Assembly (NCBI GenBank): GCA_021737615.1
Contig: JAIPDR010000002.1
Span: 1 to 57,602, forward strand
Reading direction: 5' to 3'
Length of the DNA stretch: 57,602 nucleotides
Source: Desulfohalobiaceae bacterium
GTDB taxonomy: Bacteria > Desulfobacterota > Desulfovibrionia > Desulfovibrionales > Desulfothermaceae
Part shown: piece by piece, positions 33,389 through 41,619 of the stretch
Layout: the number at the start of each line of letters is the position of its first letter
Numbering within the stretch: position 1 is the stretch's first letter
Notes under the pieces: model-generated
Told to the model about the DNA's origin: nothing
The model's database searches: none
What the model saw: the letters and a program-made list of their open reading frames with translations, nothing else
Made by a program: the position numbers and the translations under genes

Positions 33389-33625
33389 TATCGGTTTTCC
33401 CCTGCGGACAAGATGTTTGCAAGGGAAAAATCAGGTCCTCAACCGCTTATACTTTGAAAGCGGCAAGTTTCTTAGCTGAAGGGAATGTTTTAAGTCAAGA
33501 AGTTTTTTGTCCACTAATCTCCACGAATTTTTCTTGATTTTTTTTATAAGCAATTCTCAAAGTATTCGTGGAAGACTTCAGAAAAGCAGGATCCTGGCAT
33601 AAAAATAGAAAAACAGGGGAAAATC

Positions 33626-34981
33626 ATGAATCTGCATCAGATGCTTTTGCAACGAGAGGCCGAACAGCGGCCCATCCGGGTCGGGGTCATCGGGGCCGGG
33701 AAATTCGCTTCCATGTTCCTGGCCCAGGCCAGGCTGACCCCGGGGATGCAGGTGGTCGGCCTGGCCGATCTCTCGCCTGAGCGGGCCAAAGCGGCCCTGC
33801 TCAGGACGGGCTGGGAAGAATCAGGCCTGAGCCTGGAGTCCGGTTCCGCAGGCATCAACGCGGCGGCTAAAAAGGGGAGGCTGGCCGTGACCGACGACGC
33901 CGAGGCCGTGATCAGGGCCGAGGTTGACGTCATCCTGGAGATCACCGGGGTGCCGGAAGCCGGGGCCGAGCATGCCTGGCTGGCCTTTGAAGAGCAGAAG
34001 GACGTGGTCCTGGTCAATGTGGAGGCCGATTGCCTGGTCGGCCCGGCCCTTCGCAAGAAGGCGGACCAGGAGGGCAGGATCATGTCCATGGCCTACGGCG
34101 ATCAGCCGGCCCTGATCAGTGAGCAGGTGGACTGGGCCAGGGCGGTGGGTATGGAGGTGGTCTGCGCCGGGAAAGGCACCCGCTACCAGCCGGCCTATCA
34201 CTACAGCACTCCGGAGACGGTCTGGGGCTATTACGGATTCAGCGAGGAACAGGTGGCCGGGGGCGACTTTAATCCCCAGATGTTCAACTCCTTTCTGGAC
34301 GGGACCAAATCCGCTGTCGAGATGTGCGCGCTGAGCAATGCCACCGGCCTGAAACCTCAGGCTGAAGGCCTGCTTTTCCCCCCGGTGGGCACGGCCCGGC
34401 TGGCCGAGGTGCTCAAACCGGTTCAGGACGGGGGCATCTTGACCGAGAGCGGTACCGTTGAAGTGGTGGCTTCGGAAGACCGGGATGAAATCCCGGTGGA
34501 GGACGATCTGCGCTGGGGGGTGTACGTCGTCTTCCGGGCACCCACGGAATATGCCCGGCGCTGCTTCCAGGAGTACGGCTTGGCTACCGATTCCTCGGGC
34601 CGGTACGCCGCCCTGTATCGCCCCTCCCATCTGATCGGCCTGGAGCTGGGCATCAGTGTGGCCTCGGTGGGGCTGCGCCGGGAACCAACCGGATCGACCC
34701 GTTTTTTCCTGTCCGACGTGGCCGCCGCGGCCAAGCGGGACTTGCGTCCGGGTGAAGAACTGGACGGGGAAGGGGGCTATACGGTCTATGGGCGCTTGAT
34801 GCAGGCCAGGGACAGTGTCTCGAAAGGAGGCCTGCCCATGGGCCTGACCAAGGGGGCCCGGGTGAAAAAGGCGGTCTCCAGGGACCAGGTCCTGACCTTT
34901 GACGATGTAGAACTTGATGAAACAGGCCTGGCCTATCGCTTGCGCCGGGATATGGTCCGCTCCCTCGCGGATCAGCGGTGA
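33626..34981 (+). CDS. Homoserine-dehydrogenase-like oxidoreductase with C-terminal SAF domain
   Basis: This is an NAD(P)-binding protein, 451 residues. The Rossmann motif GVIGAGKFASMFLAQ is near the N-terminus, followed by a homoserine-dehydrogenase-like catalytic region and, at the C-terminus, a SAF-type segment (GARVKKAVSRDQVLTFDDVELDE). Such proteins are often listed as Gfo/Idh- or DRL-like oxidoreductases, and their substrates (mostly sugar-acid or polyol related) are poorly known. AGGGGAAA precedes the ATG at 33626. The lysophospholipid acyltransferase follows 12 bases after the stop. Confidence 0.82.
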   Translation: MNLHQMLLQREAEQRPIRVGVIGAGKFASMFLAQARLTPGMQVVGLADLSPERAKAALLRTGWEESGLSLESGSAGINAAAKKGRLAVTDDAEAVIRAEVDVILEITGVPEAGAEHAWLAFEEQKDVVLVNVEADCLVGPALRKKADQEGRIMSMAYGDQPALISEQVDWARAVGMEVVCAGKGTRYQPAYHYSTPETVWGYYGFSEEQVAGGDFNPQMFNSFLDGTKSAVEMCALSNATGLKPQAEGLLFPPVGTARLAEVLKPVQDGGILTESGTVEVVASEDRDEIPVEDDLRWGVYVVFRAPTEYARRCFQEYGLATDSSGRYAALYRPSHLIGLELGISVASVGLRREPTGSTRFFLSDVAAAAKRDLRPGEELDGEGGYTVYGRLMQARDSVSKGGLPMGLTKGARVKKAVSRDQVLTFDDVELDETGLAYRLRRDMVRSLADQR

Positions 34982-34993
34982 GACGAGCCTTTG

Positions 34994-35689
34994 ATGTCCA
35001 AAAAAACGTTCACGAGGTTCTTCTACCGATTCGTCCTGCCCTATGGCGGCCTGATCCTGGTAAGGGCCGTTTCCCTGACCTACCGGGTGAGAGTCGTGGC
35101 TCCGGAGCATGAAGCCAACGCTCTGAAAGAGTTCAAGGGTCTTATCTACGCCTCCTGGCACCAGCGTTTTTTCGCGGGGATCACCCTGTTTTCGAAAAAA
35201 AAGCCCATCGCGATCATTGTCAGCCAAAGCCGGGACGGAGAGTACATCGCAAAAATCTCTGAAATTCTCGGTTGGCGGGCCGTACGGGGGTCCTCGTCCC
35301 GGGGAGGCTCCTCGGCTCTGCGGGAGTTGAAACGGCTGGTTGGACAGGGGTATAAGGTCGGCCACATTGTCGACGGCCCCAGAGGTCCGTTCGGGTGCGT
35401 CAAGCCAGGGCTCATCGGCATGGCCCAGGCCACGGGTATTCCCATCGTTCCGGTGGCCATTTCCGCAGAAAAGGCCTGGGTCTTCAACAGCTGGGACCGG
35501 TTCATGGTGCCCAAACCCTTTTCCAGGATCGTGCTCAGATTTGCAGAGCCGGTCAAAGTGCCCCGCAGGCTCTCCAGAGAAGAATTTGAAAACAAACGGT
35601 CGGATATAGAGCGGAACCTGAAAGAACTCTATGCCGAGACAGATCTGGTGTGGAACAGCCCGGAGAAAATCGAAGAGATCTTCTCCTGA
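34994..35689 (+). CDS. Lysophospholipid acyltransferase family protein (DUF374)
   Basis: This is a membrane-associated acyltransferase, 231 residues, of the DUF374/LPLAT family. It has the motifs ASWHQRFFAG (His region), VSQSRDGEYIA, VRGSSSRGGSSALRELKR and HIVDGPRGPFGCVKPGLIGMAQATGIPIVPVA, the last typical for lipid A-type or DUF374 enzymes. An N-terminal hydrophobic stretch (LPYGGLILVRAVSLTY) may anchor it in the inner membrane. The start is ATG 34994; a TTG directly before it would add one residue. It is convergent with the IPMDH-like gene. Confidence 0.87.
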   Translation: MSKKTFTRFFYRFVLPYGGLILVRAVSLTYRVRVVAPEHEANALKEFKGLIYASWHQRFFAGITLFSKKKPIAIIVSQSRDGEYIAKISEILGWRAVRGSSSRGGSSALRELKRLVGQGYKVGHIVDGPRGPFGCVKPGLIGMAQATGIPIVPVAISAEKAWVFNSWDRFMVPKPFSRIVLRFAEPVKVPRRLSREEFENKRSDIERNLKELYAETDLVWNSPEKIEEIFS

Positions 35690-35754
35690 CCAGGATAAAC
35701 CGCAAGAATTCTAAGAGTAAGGCCCGCGGATCACACGGCTAATGGATTTTTTGC

Positions 35755-35787
35755 AATATCAGCGCGGCTGGAGGCCGCGCTGATATT
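35755..35787. terminator. Bidirectional hairpin between convergent genes
   Basis: AATATCAGCGCGGC (35755-35768) and GCCGCGCTGATATT (35774-35787) form a perfect 14-bp stem with a five-base loop. It ends at the stop codon of the minus-strand IPMDH-like gene and lies after the acyltransferase. No T-run follows on either strand, so a Rho-assisted or stabilising role is likely. Confidence 0.7.
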
Positions 35788-36856
35788 ACGCGGCGGCGTA
35801 GGCAGCAGCCTTGTCCCCCACCTCGCTGGTGCTCAATCCCATCCGGCCGGAGGCCAGGGAGCGGATATCGTTTTCAAGGACCCGGCGGACCCCCCTTTCG
35901 ATTCTGGCGGCGACCCGGGTCGCCTCCAGGGTCTCCATCATCATCTGGGCCGCGCTGATGGCCGCCAGGGGATTGATGAGGTTCTTGCCGGTGTATTTGG
36001 GGGCCGAGCCGCCGATGGGTTCGAACATGGACACCCCTTCCGGGTTGATGTTGCCCCCTGCGGCGATGCCCAGGCCGCCCTGGGTGATGGCCCCGATATC
36101 GGTGATGATGTCGCCGAACATGTTCCCGGTGACCAGGACGTCGAACCACTCCGGGCTCTTGATCATCCACATGCAGGCCGCGTCCACGTGGTAGTAGTCC
36201 CGTTTGATTTCGGGATAGTCCCGCTCCCCGATCTCCTGGAAGGCCCGTTCCCAGAGGTCGTAGACATAGGTCAGGACATTGGTCTTGCCCACCAGGCCCA
36301 GGGTCATCTTCTTGGAGCGTTTCCTGGTGTACTCGAAGGCGAAGCGCAGGCAGCGCTCCACCTGATGGCGGTTGTAGACCATGGACTGGACCGCGACCTC
36401 GTGGGGGGTGTCCTTCTGGGTGATGCCCCCGATCCCGGTGTATATCCCGCCGGAATTTTCCCTGACCACCACGTAGTCGATCTCTTGCGGTCCCTTGTCC
36501 TTGATCGGGGTCTCGACCCCGGGGTAGAGCTTGACCGGCCGGAGGTTGATGTACTGATCCAGTGCAAAGCGGATCCGAAGGAGGAGTTGCTTCTCCAGAA
36601 TGCCGGGCTTGACCTGGGGATGCCCGATGGCTCCGAGATAAATGGCGTCATAGCCCTTCAGCTCCTCCAGGACGCTGTCCGGAAGGATCTCTCCGGTCTT
36701 TAGGTAGCGCTCCCCGCCCAGGTCGTAGTGCTGAAAATCGAGGGAGACGTTCTCCGACCTGCCTGCGGCCTGCAAGACCTTTATGCCTTCGGCCACGACT
36801 TCCGGACCGGTGCCGTCCCCCGGGAGAACAGCGATGTTGTATGCCTTTCCTGCCAT
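35786..36856 (-). CDS. Isocitrate/isopropylmalate dehydrogenase family protein
   Basis: This is a NAD-dependent beta-decarboxylating dehydrogenase, 356 residues. The N-terminal [11 protein letters not shown] and the metal-binding [13 protein letters not shown] (Asp pair) with the NAD loop [20 protein letters not shown] are clear. The substrate loop reads [13 protein letters not shown], between the LeuB form (RELTGGIY) and tartrate/isocitrate types, so the substrate may be 3-isopropylmalate or another 2-hydroxy dicarboxylate such as tartrate, malate or homoisocitrate. The ATG is at 36856. There is no leuA, leuC or leuD nearby. Confidence 0.87.
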   Translation of the reverse strand: MAGKAYNIAVLPGDGTGPEVVAEGIKVLQAAGRSENVSLDFQHYDLGGERYLKTGEILPDSVLEELKGYDAIYLGAIGHPQVKPGILEKQLLLRIRFALDQYINLRPVKLYPGVETPIKDKGPQEIDYVVVRENSGGIYTGIGGITQKDTPHEVAVQSMVYNRHQVERCLRFAFEYTRKRSKKMTLGLVGKTNVLTYVYDLWERAFQEIGERDYPEIKRDYYHVDAACMWMIKSPEWFDVLVTGNMFGDIITDIGAITQGGLGIAAGGNINPEGVSMFEPIGGSAPKYTGKNLINPLAAISAAQMMMETLEATRVAARIERGVRRVLENDIRSLASGRMGLSTSEVGDKAAAYAAA

Positions 36857-36952
36857 GTATCACCTCTTATAATTTTAATCTTTCATTAAAGACATATTCT
36901 ATGCTTGCGGATTCAGCACGGCCTGCCGGAATCAGCAGGGAAATGGAAAAAG

Positions 36953-37669
36953 TCACCTCGAGGCGGTGCTCCGGCCGAAGGGGCAGGCTTTTATGCACAC
37001 CCCGCAGATATAGTTTCCAATATCAGTCATCCGGGCGAATTCAGCCGAGAGTTTTTCGGCGCAGCGGCTGAAATGCAGGGCCTCCTCCCGGTCCTGGTAA
37101 TGATCCGTGGTGCTGGCGCCTTTGATGGCCCGGGCCGGACAGGCATCGCGGCACTGGGTGCAGGTTCCGCAACGGTTCTTGACCGGGCCGTCAACGGCCA
37201 GGGGGGCCTCGGTCAAAACGGTGACCAGGCGGACCCGGGAACCGTACTCAGGGGTTATGAGCAGCAGGTTTTTTCCCTGCCAGCCCAGGCCGGCCATTCG
37301 GGCCACGGCCTTGTGGCTGATGGCGGCCAGCCACTTCTCCTGGTCCAGGATCTGGGAGGCCGGGACGGGAAGGGAGCTGTAACCGTCTTTTTCCAGGCTG
37401 TTGGCCGTTCGCAGGGCGAGTTCGTCCAGCATTCGGTTCGCGGTCTGATAGGTGGCATTGTACAAGGGGTTGGGTTTGTCCGAGATGGTCTCGAACACGG
37501 CCGCCGGCAGATGGACCGCGATGGATACGGCCCGGGTAAAGCCCTGCAGCAGGTCGGTCGGGTTGGTCTCCAGGGCCTGCAGGGGTTCGATATCGGCAAC
37601 GCCGGCTAAATCGGCGCCAAGTTCCCGGATTCTGGTCTTGATCTGTCTGGTGTACGGCTTGGTTCGCAT
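36953..37669 (-). CDS. QueG-like double [4Fe-4S] cluster protein
   Basis: This is a 238-residue protein resembling the C-terminal part of epoxyqueuosine reductase QueG. Block AGLGWQGKNLLLITPEYGSRVRLVTVLTEAPL is typical of the family, and two ferredoxin-like motifs follow: CGTCTQCRDACPARAI and CGVCIKACPFG. It is shorter than QueG (about 370 residues), so it probably is one of the shorter relatives with unknown function (4Fe-4S double-cluster protein), not a queuosine enzyme. It starts at an ATG at 37669 and stands alone, upstream of tRNA-Leu. Confidence 0.8.
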   Translation of the reverse strand: MRTKPYTRQIKTRIRELGADLAGVADIEPLQALETNPTDLLQGFTRAVSIAVHLPAAVFETISDKPNPLYNATYQTANRMLDELALRTANSLEKDGYSSLPVPASQILDQEKWLAAISHKAVARMAGLGWQGKNLLLITPEYGSRVRLVTVLTEAPLAVDGPVKNRCGTCTQCRDACPARAIKGASTTDHYQDREEALHFSRCAEKLSAEFARMTDIGNYICGVCIKACPFGRSTASR

Positions 37670-37783
37670 CGTCCATGTCCTTTGGTCAGATCCGTGAAAC
37701 AGGTGCGGCAGCTAGAGAGGAGTTGATGGTTGCGGCGAAAAAAACAGGGCAGATCGAGGCCTGCCTTCTTGATTCTTTAAAAA

Positions 37784-37867
37784 TGGTGCGAGAGGGGAGA
37801 TTCGAACTCCCACGGATATACCGCTGGATCCTAAGTCCAGTGCGTCTGCCAATTCCGCCACTCTCGC
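37784..37867 (-). tRNA. tRNA-Leu(UAG)
   Basis: On the minus strand the gene begins GCGAGAGTGGCGGAATTGG, has the anticodon stem CTGGA/TCCAG with loop CTTAGGA (anticodon UAG), a variable arm, the T-arm GTTCGAATC and acceptor end CTCTCGC, followed by A and an encoded CCA. The 84 nt and the long variable arm agree with tRNA-Leu. Confidence 0.96.
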
Positions 37868-37975
37868 CTGCAGGTGAAACTATCTTCGGCCGGAAGAGTT
37901 GTCAATAAAACAAAATCTTTCCAGAATAAACCTGCTCGTGTCCGGATAAATCCTGCCGGAGCTTTGTCAGCGGGC

Positions 37976-40186
37976 TCAAACAGGCGAGGAAAAGGCCTCC
38001 CGCAGCCGGTACTTGAGGTTGGTGTAGCGCCTGGTTCCGCCCACGTTCTTGATCCCGATGGAGAGGGCCTTGTGGCTGCCGAAGATGACGGCCAGTCGCC
38101 TGGCCCTGGTCAGGCCGGTGTAGATCAGGTTGCGCTGCAGCAAAATATAATGCTGGGTCAGAAGGGGCATGACCACGGCCGGGTACTCGCTGCCCTGGGA
38201 TTTGTGGACGCTGATGGCGTAGGCCAGGCTGAGTTCGTCCAGTTCGGACTGCTCGTATTGGACCCCATGGCCTTCGAAATCCACCAGGACTTTTCCCTCT
38301 TCCTGGTCCACTTTTTTCACCCAGCCCAGATCCCCGTTAAAGACCTCTTTTTCATAGTCGTTTCTGGTCTGCAGGACCCGGTCCCCGGTCCTGAAGACCC
38401 GCATCCCGAACTTGAATTCCCTGCCCCGGGGGTTGAGCAGGTCCTGCAGGAGCCGATTCAGCTCATTGGTCCCGACCAGGCCCTTATGCATCGGGGTCAG
38501 GACCTGGACGTCCCGGACCGGATCCAGTCCGTAGACCTCGGGGATGCGCCGGCTGACCGTCTTCAGGATCATGTCTTGGACCTTTTGGGAATCTTCCAAT
38601 TTTGTCCAGAAAAAATCGGCCCGGGGCGGTTCGTCAGGCGAAGGAAGCGGGAGTTCGCCGTTGTTGATGCGGTGGGCATTGACCACGATCATGCTCTGTT
38701 TGGCCTGGCGGAAGATGCGGTAGAGCCAGTAACTGGGCAGGGTCCGGCTGTTCAAAAGATCGGCCAGGATGTTGCCCGGACCGACCGAGGGCAGCTGGTT
38801 CACGTCTCCCACCAGGATCAGGCGGCAGGTCAGGGGCAGGGCCCGCAGGAGGTTTACAAAGAGGTGGCAGTCGAGCATCGAAGCCTCATCAACCAGAAGC
38901 AGGCCCGCCTTGAGTTTGCTTTCCTCGTTGTGGGAAAATTCTCCGCCCTGGCCGAAGCCCAGGAGACGATGCACGGTGCAGGCCTGGAAGCCGGTGGCTT
39001 CAGCCAGGCGCTTGGCGGCCCGGCCGGTGGGCGCGGCCAGCTTGATCTTCAATCCGAACCGCTTCAGGGCCTGGATGATGATCCTGGTGATGGTCGTTTT
39101 TCCGGTCCCGGGGCCGCCGGTGATGACCATGACCTTGTGCTTCAGGGCCCCGGACACCGCCTGCCGCTGTTCATCAGAGAGCTGCATGTTCAGCTCACGC
39201 TCCAGCCCGGGCAGCAGTTTCTCTATCCTGTCTTTGGCCAGGGGGGCGGGATGCTCATGTAGATTGACCAGCCTGGTGGCGATTTCGCTTTCCCAGCTGT
39301 AGAAATGACTGGGGAAGACCGCCTGGCTGATCTCCTGGGCCGGCAGGTCAAGGATCCGGACCCGCTTCCTTTCTTCGAGGACACGCAGGGCCTGTTCCAG
39401 GCCGGCGGGATCCACATCTTCCAGGGTCTTTGCGGCCCTGGCCAGAAGCTCCTCTCTGGGGCAGAACAGGTGTCCCTGCTCGCTGAACTGAAACAGGGTG
39501 TAGAGGATAAGGGCCTCCAGGCGATAGGGGCTGTCCGGAGGGAAGCCGAGCTTCAAGGCCATGTTGTCTGCCGTCTTGAAGCCGATCCCCTTGATTTCGT
39601 AGACCAGGTCATAGGGGTTTTCCCGGAGTTTTTCCAGAGAATTGGCCCCGTAGCGTTTGAAGATCCTGCCGGCGTAGGTTGGAGGGACGTCGTGAGACTG
39701 CAGAAAGAGAATCAAAGAGCGGATTTCGCGCTGCTCCTGCCAGGAAGCCTTGATGGTTTCCAGCTTCTTCAGGCCGATGCCTTCGATCTCCAGGAGCTTT
39801 TCCGGATCGTTGTCCAGATGATCGAGGACAGCGGCTCCGAAGGCCTGGACCAGCCGCTCGGCCAGGGCCGGGCCGACCCCACGCATCATCCCCGAGGCCA
39901 GATAGCGCCTGATCCCGTTCAGGGTGGCCGGCAGGGTCTGCACGCAGGATACGGCCTGGAACTGTCGTCCGAACTTGGGGTGCTCCTGCCAGGTCCCGCT
40001 GAGTTCGACGGTCTCCCCGGGCACTATCCGGCCAAGGTTGCCGACCACAGTGACCTGACCCGGCTCCCGGGGGGATTTCAGCCTGGCCACCAGGTACTGG
40101 CTCTCGGGATTGTGATAGACAACCGTGGCGACTTCACCCTTCAGGGTGGCAATGGACTCGGCCTGGTCTCCTCTTTCAGGGTTCAC
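37976..40186 (-). CDS. recD2: ATP-dependent RecD2-type DNA helicase
   Basis: This is a superfamily 1B, 5'-3' DNA helicase, RecD2 type, acting without RecBC. The N-terminal domain with helix-hairpin-helix-like repeats (LEIEGIGLKKLETI, IKGIGFKTADNMALKLG) is followed by Walker A GGPGTGKTTITR, ATGRAAKRLAEATG, LVDEASMLD (motif II), GDVNQLPSVGPG and AISVHKSQGSEYPAV (motif VI). A GTG at 40186, with AAGGA seven bases upstream, gives 736 residues and is preferred. A GTG at 40237 would add 17 residues but lies inside a GGTTCACG tandem repeat. It reads toward tRNA-Leu. Confidence 0.92.
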   Translation of the reverse strand: MNPERGDQAESIATLKGEVATVVYHNPESQYLVARLKSPREPGQVTVVGNLGRIVPGETVELSGTWQEHPKFGRQFQAVSCVQTLPATLNGIRRYLASGMMRGVGPALAERLVQAFGAAVLDHLDNDPEKLLEIEGIGLKKLETIKASWQEQREIRSLILFLQSHDVPPTYAGRIFKRYGANSLEKLRENPYDLVYEIKGIGFKTADNMALKLGFPPDSPYRLEALILYTLFQFSEQGHLFCPREELLARAAKTLEDVDPAGLEQALRVLEERKRVRILDLPAQEISQAVFPSHFYSWESEIATRLVNLHEHPAPLAKDRIEKLLPGLERELNMQLSDEQRQAVSGALKHKVMVITGGPGTGKTTITRIIIQALKRFGLKIKLAAPTGRAAKRLAEATGFQACTVHRLLGFGQGGEFSHNEESKLKAGLLLVDEASMLDCHLFVNLLRALPLTCRLILVGDVNQLPSVGPGNILADLLNSRTLPSYWLYRIFRQAKQSMIVVNAHRINNGELPLPSPDEPPRADFFWTKLEDSQKVQDMILKTVSRRIPEVYGLDPVRDVQVLTPMHKGLVGTNELNRLLQDLLNPRGREFKFGMRVFRTGDRVLQTRNDYEKEVFNGDLGWVKKVDQEEGKVLVDFEGHGVQYEQSELDELSLAYAISVHKSQGSEYPAVVMPLLTQHYILLQRNLIYTGLTRARRLAVIFGSHKALSIGIKNVGGTRRYTNLKYRLREAFSSPV

Positions 40187-40216
40187 GGACACATCCTTAT
40201 CCGGCAGGGCCGAAAT

Positions 40217-40537
40217 GGTTCCAGGTTCACGGTTCACGGTTCACGGTTAAAACCAGGAAAAGAGGGGGTCAAGATGATGAGGTTCAGGACTGAAGGAAGT
40301 TTTCGATGTTGCATGGGCAAAAACTTTCAGCTGACTTATGGTTTGAAGCCCAGACGCGGTCCGGTTTCCCCTGTTTCGCGAGCCTAAGAAAACCTGAAAC
40401 CATCAAATGTCCAATTTTGAAATCGAATCAATCATTTTAAGCAGTTAACTACCGCTTGAGGGAAAAAGGTACCAAGTCTGAAGTGGGGAGTCCAATCCTC
40501 CGTATTCGGTTTCTTCTGCAACCGTGAACCTGGAACC
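40217..40537. repeat. 321-bp segment with 18-bp terminal inverted repeats
   Basis: GGTTCCAGGTTCACGGTT (40217-40234) is exactly inverted at 40520-40537. The left end continues in GGTTCACG repeats. The interior holds no convincing gene but includes one copy (40327-40397) of a 71-nt repeat also present, inverted, at 57481-57552. It fits a MITE-like insertion or repeat cluster between recR and recD2; no target duplication is seen. Confidence 0.7.
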
Positions 40538-40610
40538 TTGTCCAACAAGAACCGGCTATATGAGCAAGCTGTTGTTCATCATGAAAGGCGGCAAATTCAG
40601 AGCCACCCAC
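40238..40610. other. Gap between recR and recD2
   Basis: This gap of about 370 bases contains most of the segment with inverted ends (40217-40537) and the dispersed repeat copy. Nothing coding was recognised. Confidence 0.6.
40327..40397 (-). repeat. Dispersed 71-nt repeat, copy 1
   Basis: The reverse complement of 40327-40397 begins TCAGGTTTTCTTAGGCTCGC and matches 57481-57552 over its length with a few substitutions and one single-base indel. Weaker likeness continues about 20-25 bases beyond the CTGA end. It was found only in intergenic sequence. Confidence 0.75.
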
Positions 40611-41216
40611 CTAGAGCTCCTGCCGGTAGTTCAGGGACTGCTTCAGGGTCTCCCGATCCATGTGTTTGAGCTGCGAGCCGATGGGGATCCCCTGGGCCAG
40701 CCGGGTGATCCGGAGATCGGGGTACCGCTCCCGGATCAGGTTGCGGATGTAAGACTCCGTGGCTTCGCTGTCTCTGGTGGTCCCCAGGGCCAGAATGACT
40801 TCCCTGATGAGGCCGGAATCGAGTCTTTTCTGCAAAAGGTCCGTGGCCAGCTGCCCGGGCTGGACCCCGTCCAGGGGCGAGAGGAGACCGCCCAGGACCA
40901 GGAACTTGCCCTGGTAGAAGCCGGCCTCGTCTATGGTCAAAAGGGCGTCCCAGTCGGCGACCAGACAGAGGCGGTCGTCCGTTCTGCGGGGATCGCTGCA
41001 GATGACGCAGGGGTCGATTTCGCTGATGCTGCCGCATTGACTGCACAGGGTGAGCGATTCCCGGAGCCTGAGGATGGCCGTTCCCAGGTTCCGGGTTCTG
41101 TCTTCAGGCTGCTGGAGCAGGATCAGGGCGATGCGCAGGGCGGATTTCGGACCGAGTCCCGGCAGCCGGGAGAACTGGTCGACAACGGCACGTAAGGCAT
41201 GAGGCAGTTTTTCCAC
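40611..41216 (-). CDS. recR: Recombination protein RecR
   Basis: This is a gap-repair protein that works with RecF and RecO, 201 residues. The N-terminal helix-hairpin-helix LPGLGPKSALRIAL, the zinc motif CSQCGSISEIDPCVIC and the Toprim domain (LVADWDALLTIDEAG, VLGGLLSPLDG) are all present. It lies 12 bases after the ybaB stop, in the common dnaX-ybaB-recR arrangement. The repeat segment at 40217-40537 lies at its 3' side. Confidence 0.96.
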   Translation of the reverse strand: MEKLPHALRAVVDQFSRLPGLGPKSALRIALILLQQPEDRTRNLGTAILRLRESLTLCSQCGSISEIDPCVICSDPRRTDDRLCLVADWDALLTIDEAGFYQGKFLVLGGLLSPLDGVQPGQLATDLLQKRLDSGLIREVILALGTTRDSEATESYIRNLIRERYPDLRITRLAQGIPIGSQLKHMDRETLKQSLNYRQEL

Positions 41217-41228
41217 GCGGTTTCACCT

Positions 41229-41537
41229 TTAAACAATCCCGGGGATTTTCAAGCCCCCGGTTATCTTGGACATCTCGCTTTCCATCATCTCTTTGGCCTT
41301 TTTTAGGGCCTCGTTGGTCGCGGTCAGGATGAGGTCCTGAAGCATCTCCATTTCTTCAGGATCCACGACCGCGGGATCGATGTTGATCTCCCTGATCTCC
41401 TGCGAACCCGTGGCCTTGACCGTGACCATGCCCCCGCCTGACGAGGCCTCGACGGTCTTGTCCTTCAGTTCGTTCTGCATCTCGGCGATCTTTTTCTGCA
41501 TCTGCTGCGCCTGGCGCATCATTTCCTGCATACCCAT
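41229..41537 (-). CDS. ybaB: YbaB/EbfC family nucleoid-associated protein
   Basis: This is a small DNA-binding protein (102 residues) of the YbaB/EbfC family. The N-terminal coiled-coil MQEMMRQAQQMQKKIAEMQNEL and the following VEASSGGGMVTVKATG block are diagnostic. The start is ATG 41537 with AGGAG eight bases upstream; the frame is open further but the added sequence is the gap after dnaX. Position between dnaX and recR is conserved in many bacteria. Confidence 0.95.
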   Translation of the reverse strand: MGMQEMMRQAQQMQKKIAEMQNELKDKTVEASSGGGMVTVKATGSQEIREINIDPAVVDPEEMEMLQDLILTATNEALKKAKEMMESEMSKITGGLKIPGIV

Positions 41538-41619
41538 TACAGTCACTCCTCGTGTTTGTTTGTTCTCATCGCTTAGCTCTTGGGCCTTCGGGCCGGTCCG
41601 GAGCCTGAAGAGCCGATAA

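Noticed and set aside
33821-35365. 514-codon minus-strand frame opposite the SAF-domain gene
   Set aside because: It is antisense to a recognisable protein and its composition (rich in Gly, His, Gln and Pro) is typical of a shadow frame.
36953-37669. QueG-like gene as a truncated epoxyqueuosine reductase
   Set aside because: It has its own plausible N-terminus and both Fe-S motifs, so a short separate family fits better than a truncation.
40219-40250. CRISPR-like array of GGTTCACG units
   Set aside because: The units are direct 8-bp tandems without spacers, and no cas genes are in the window.
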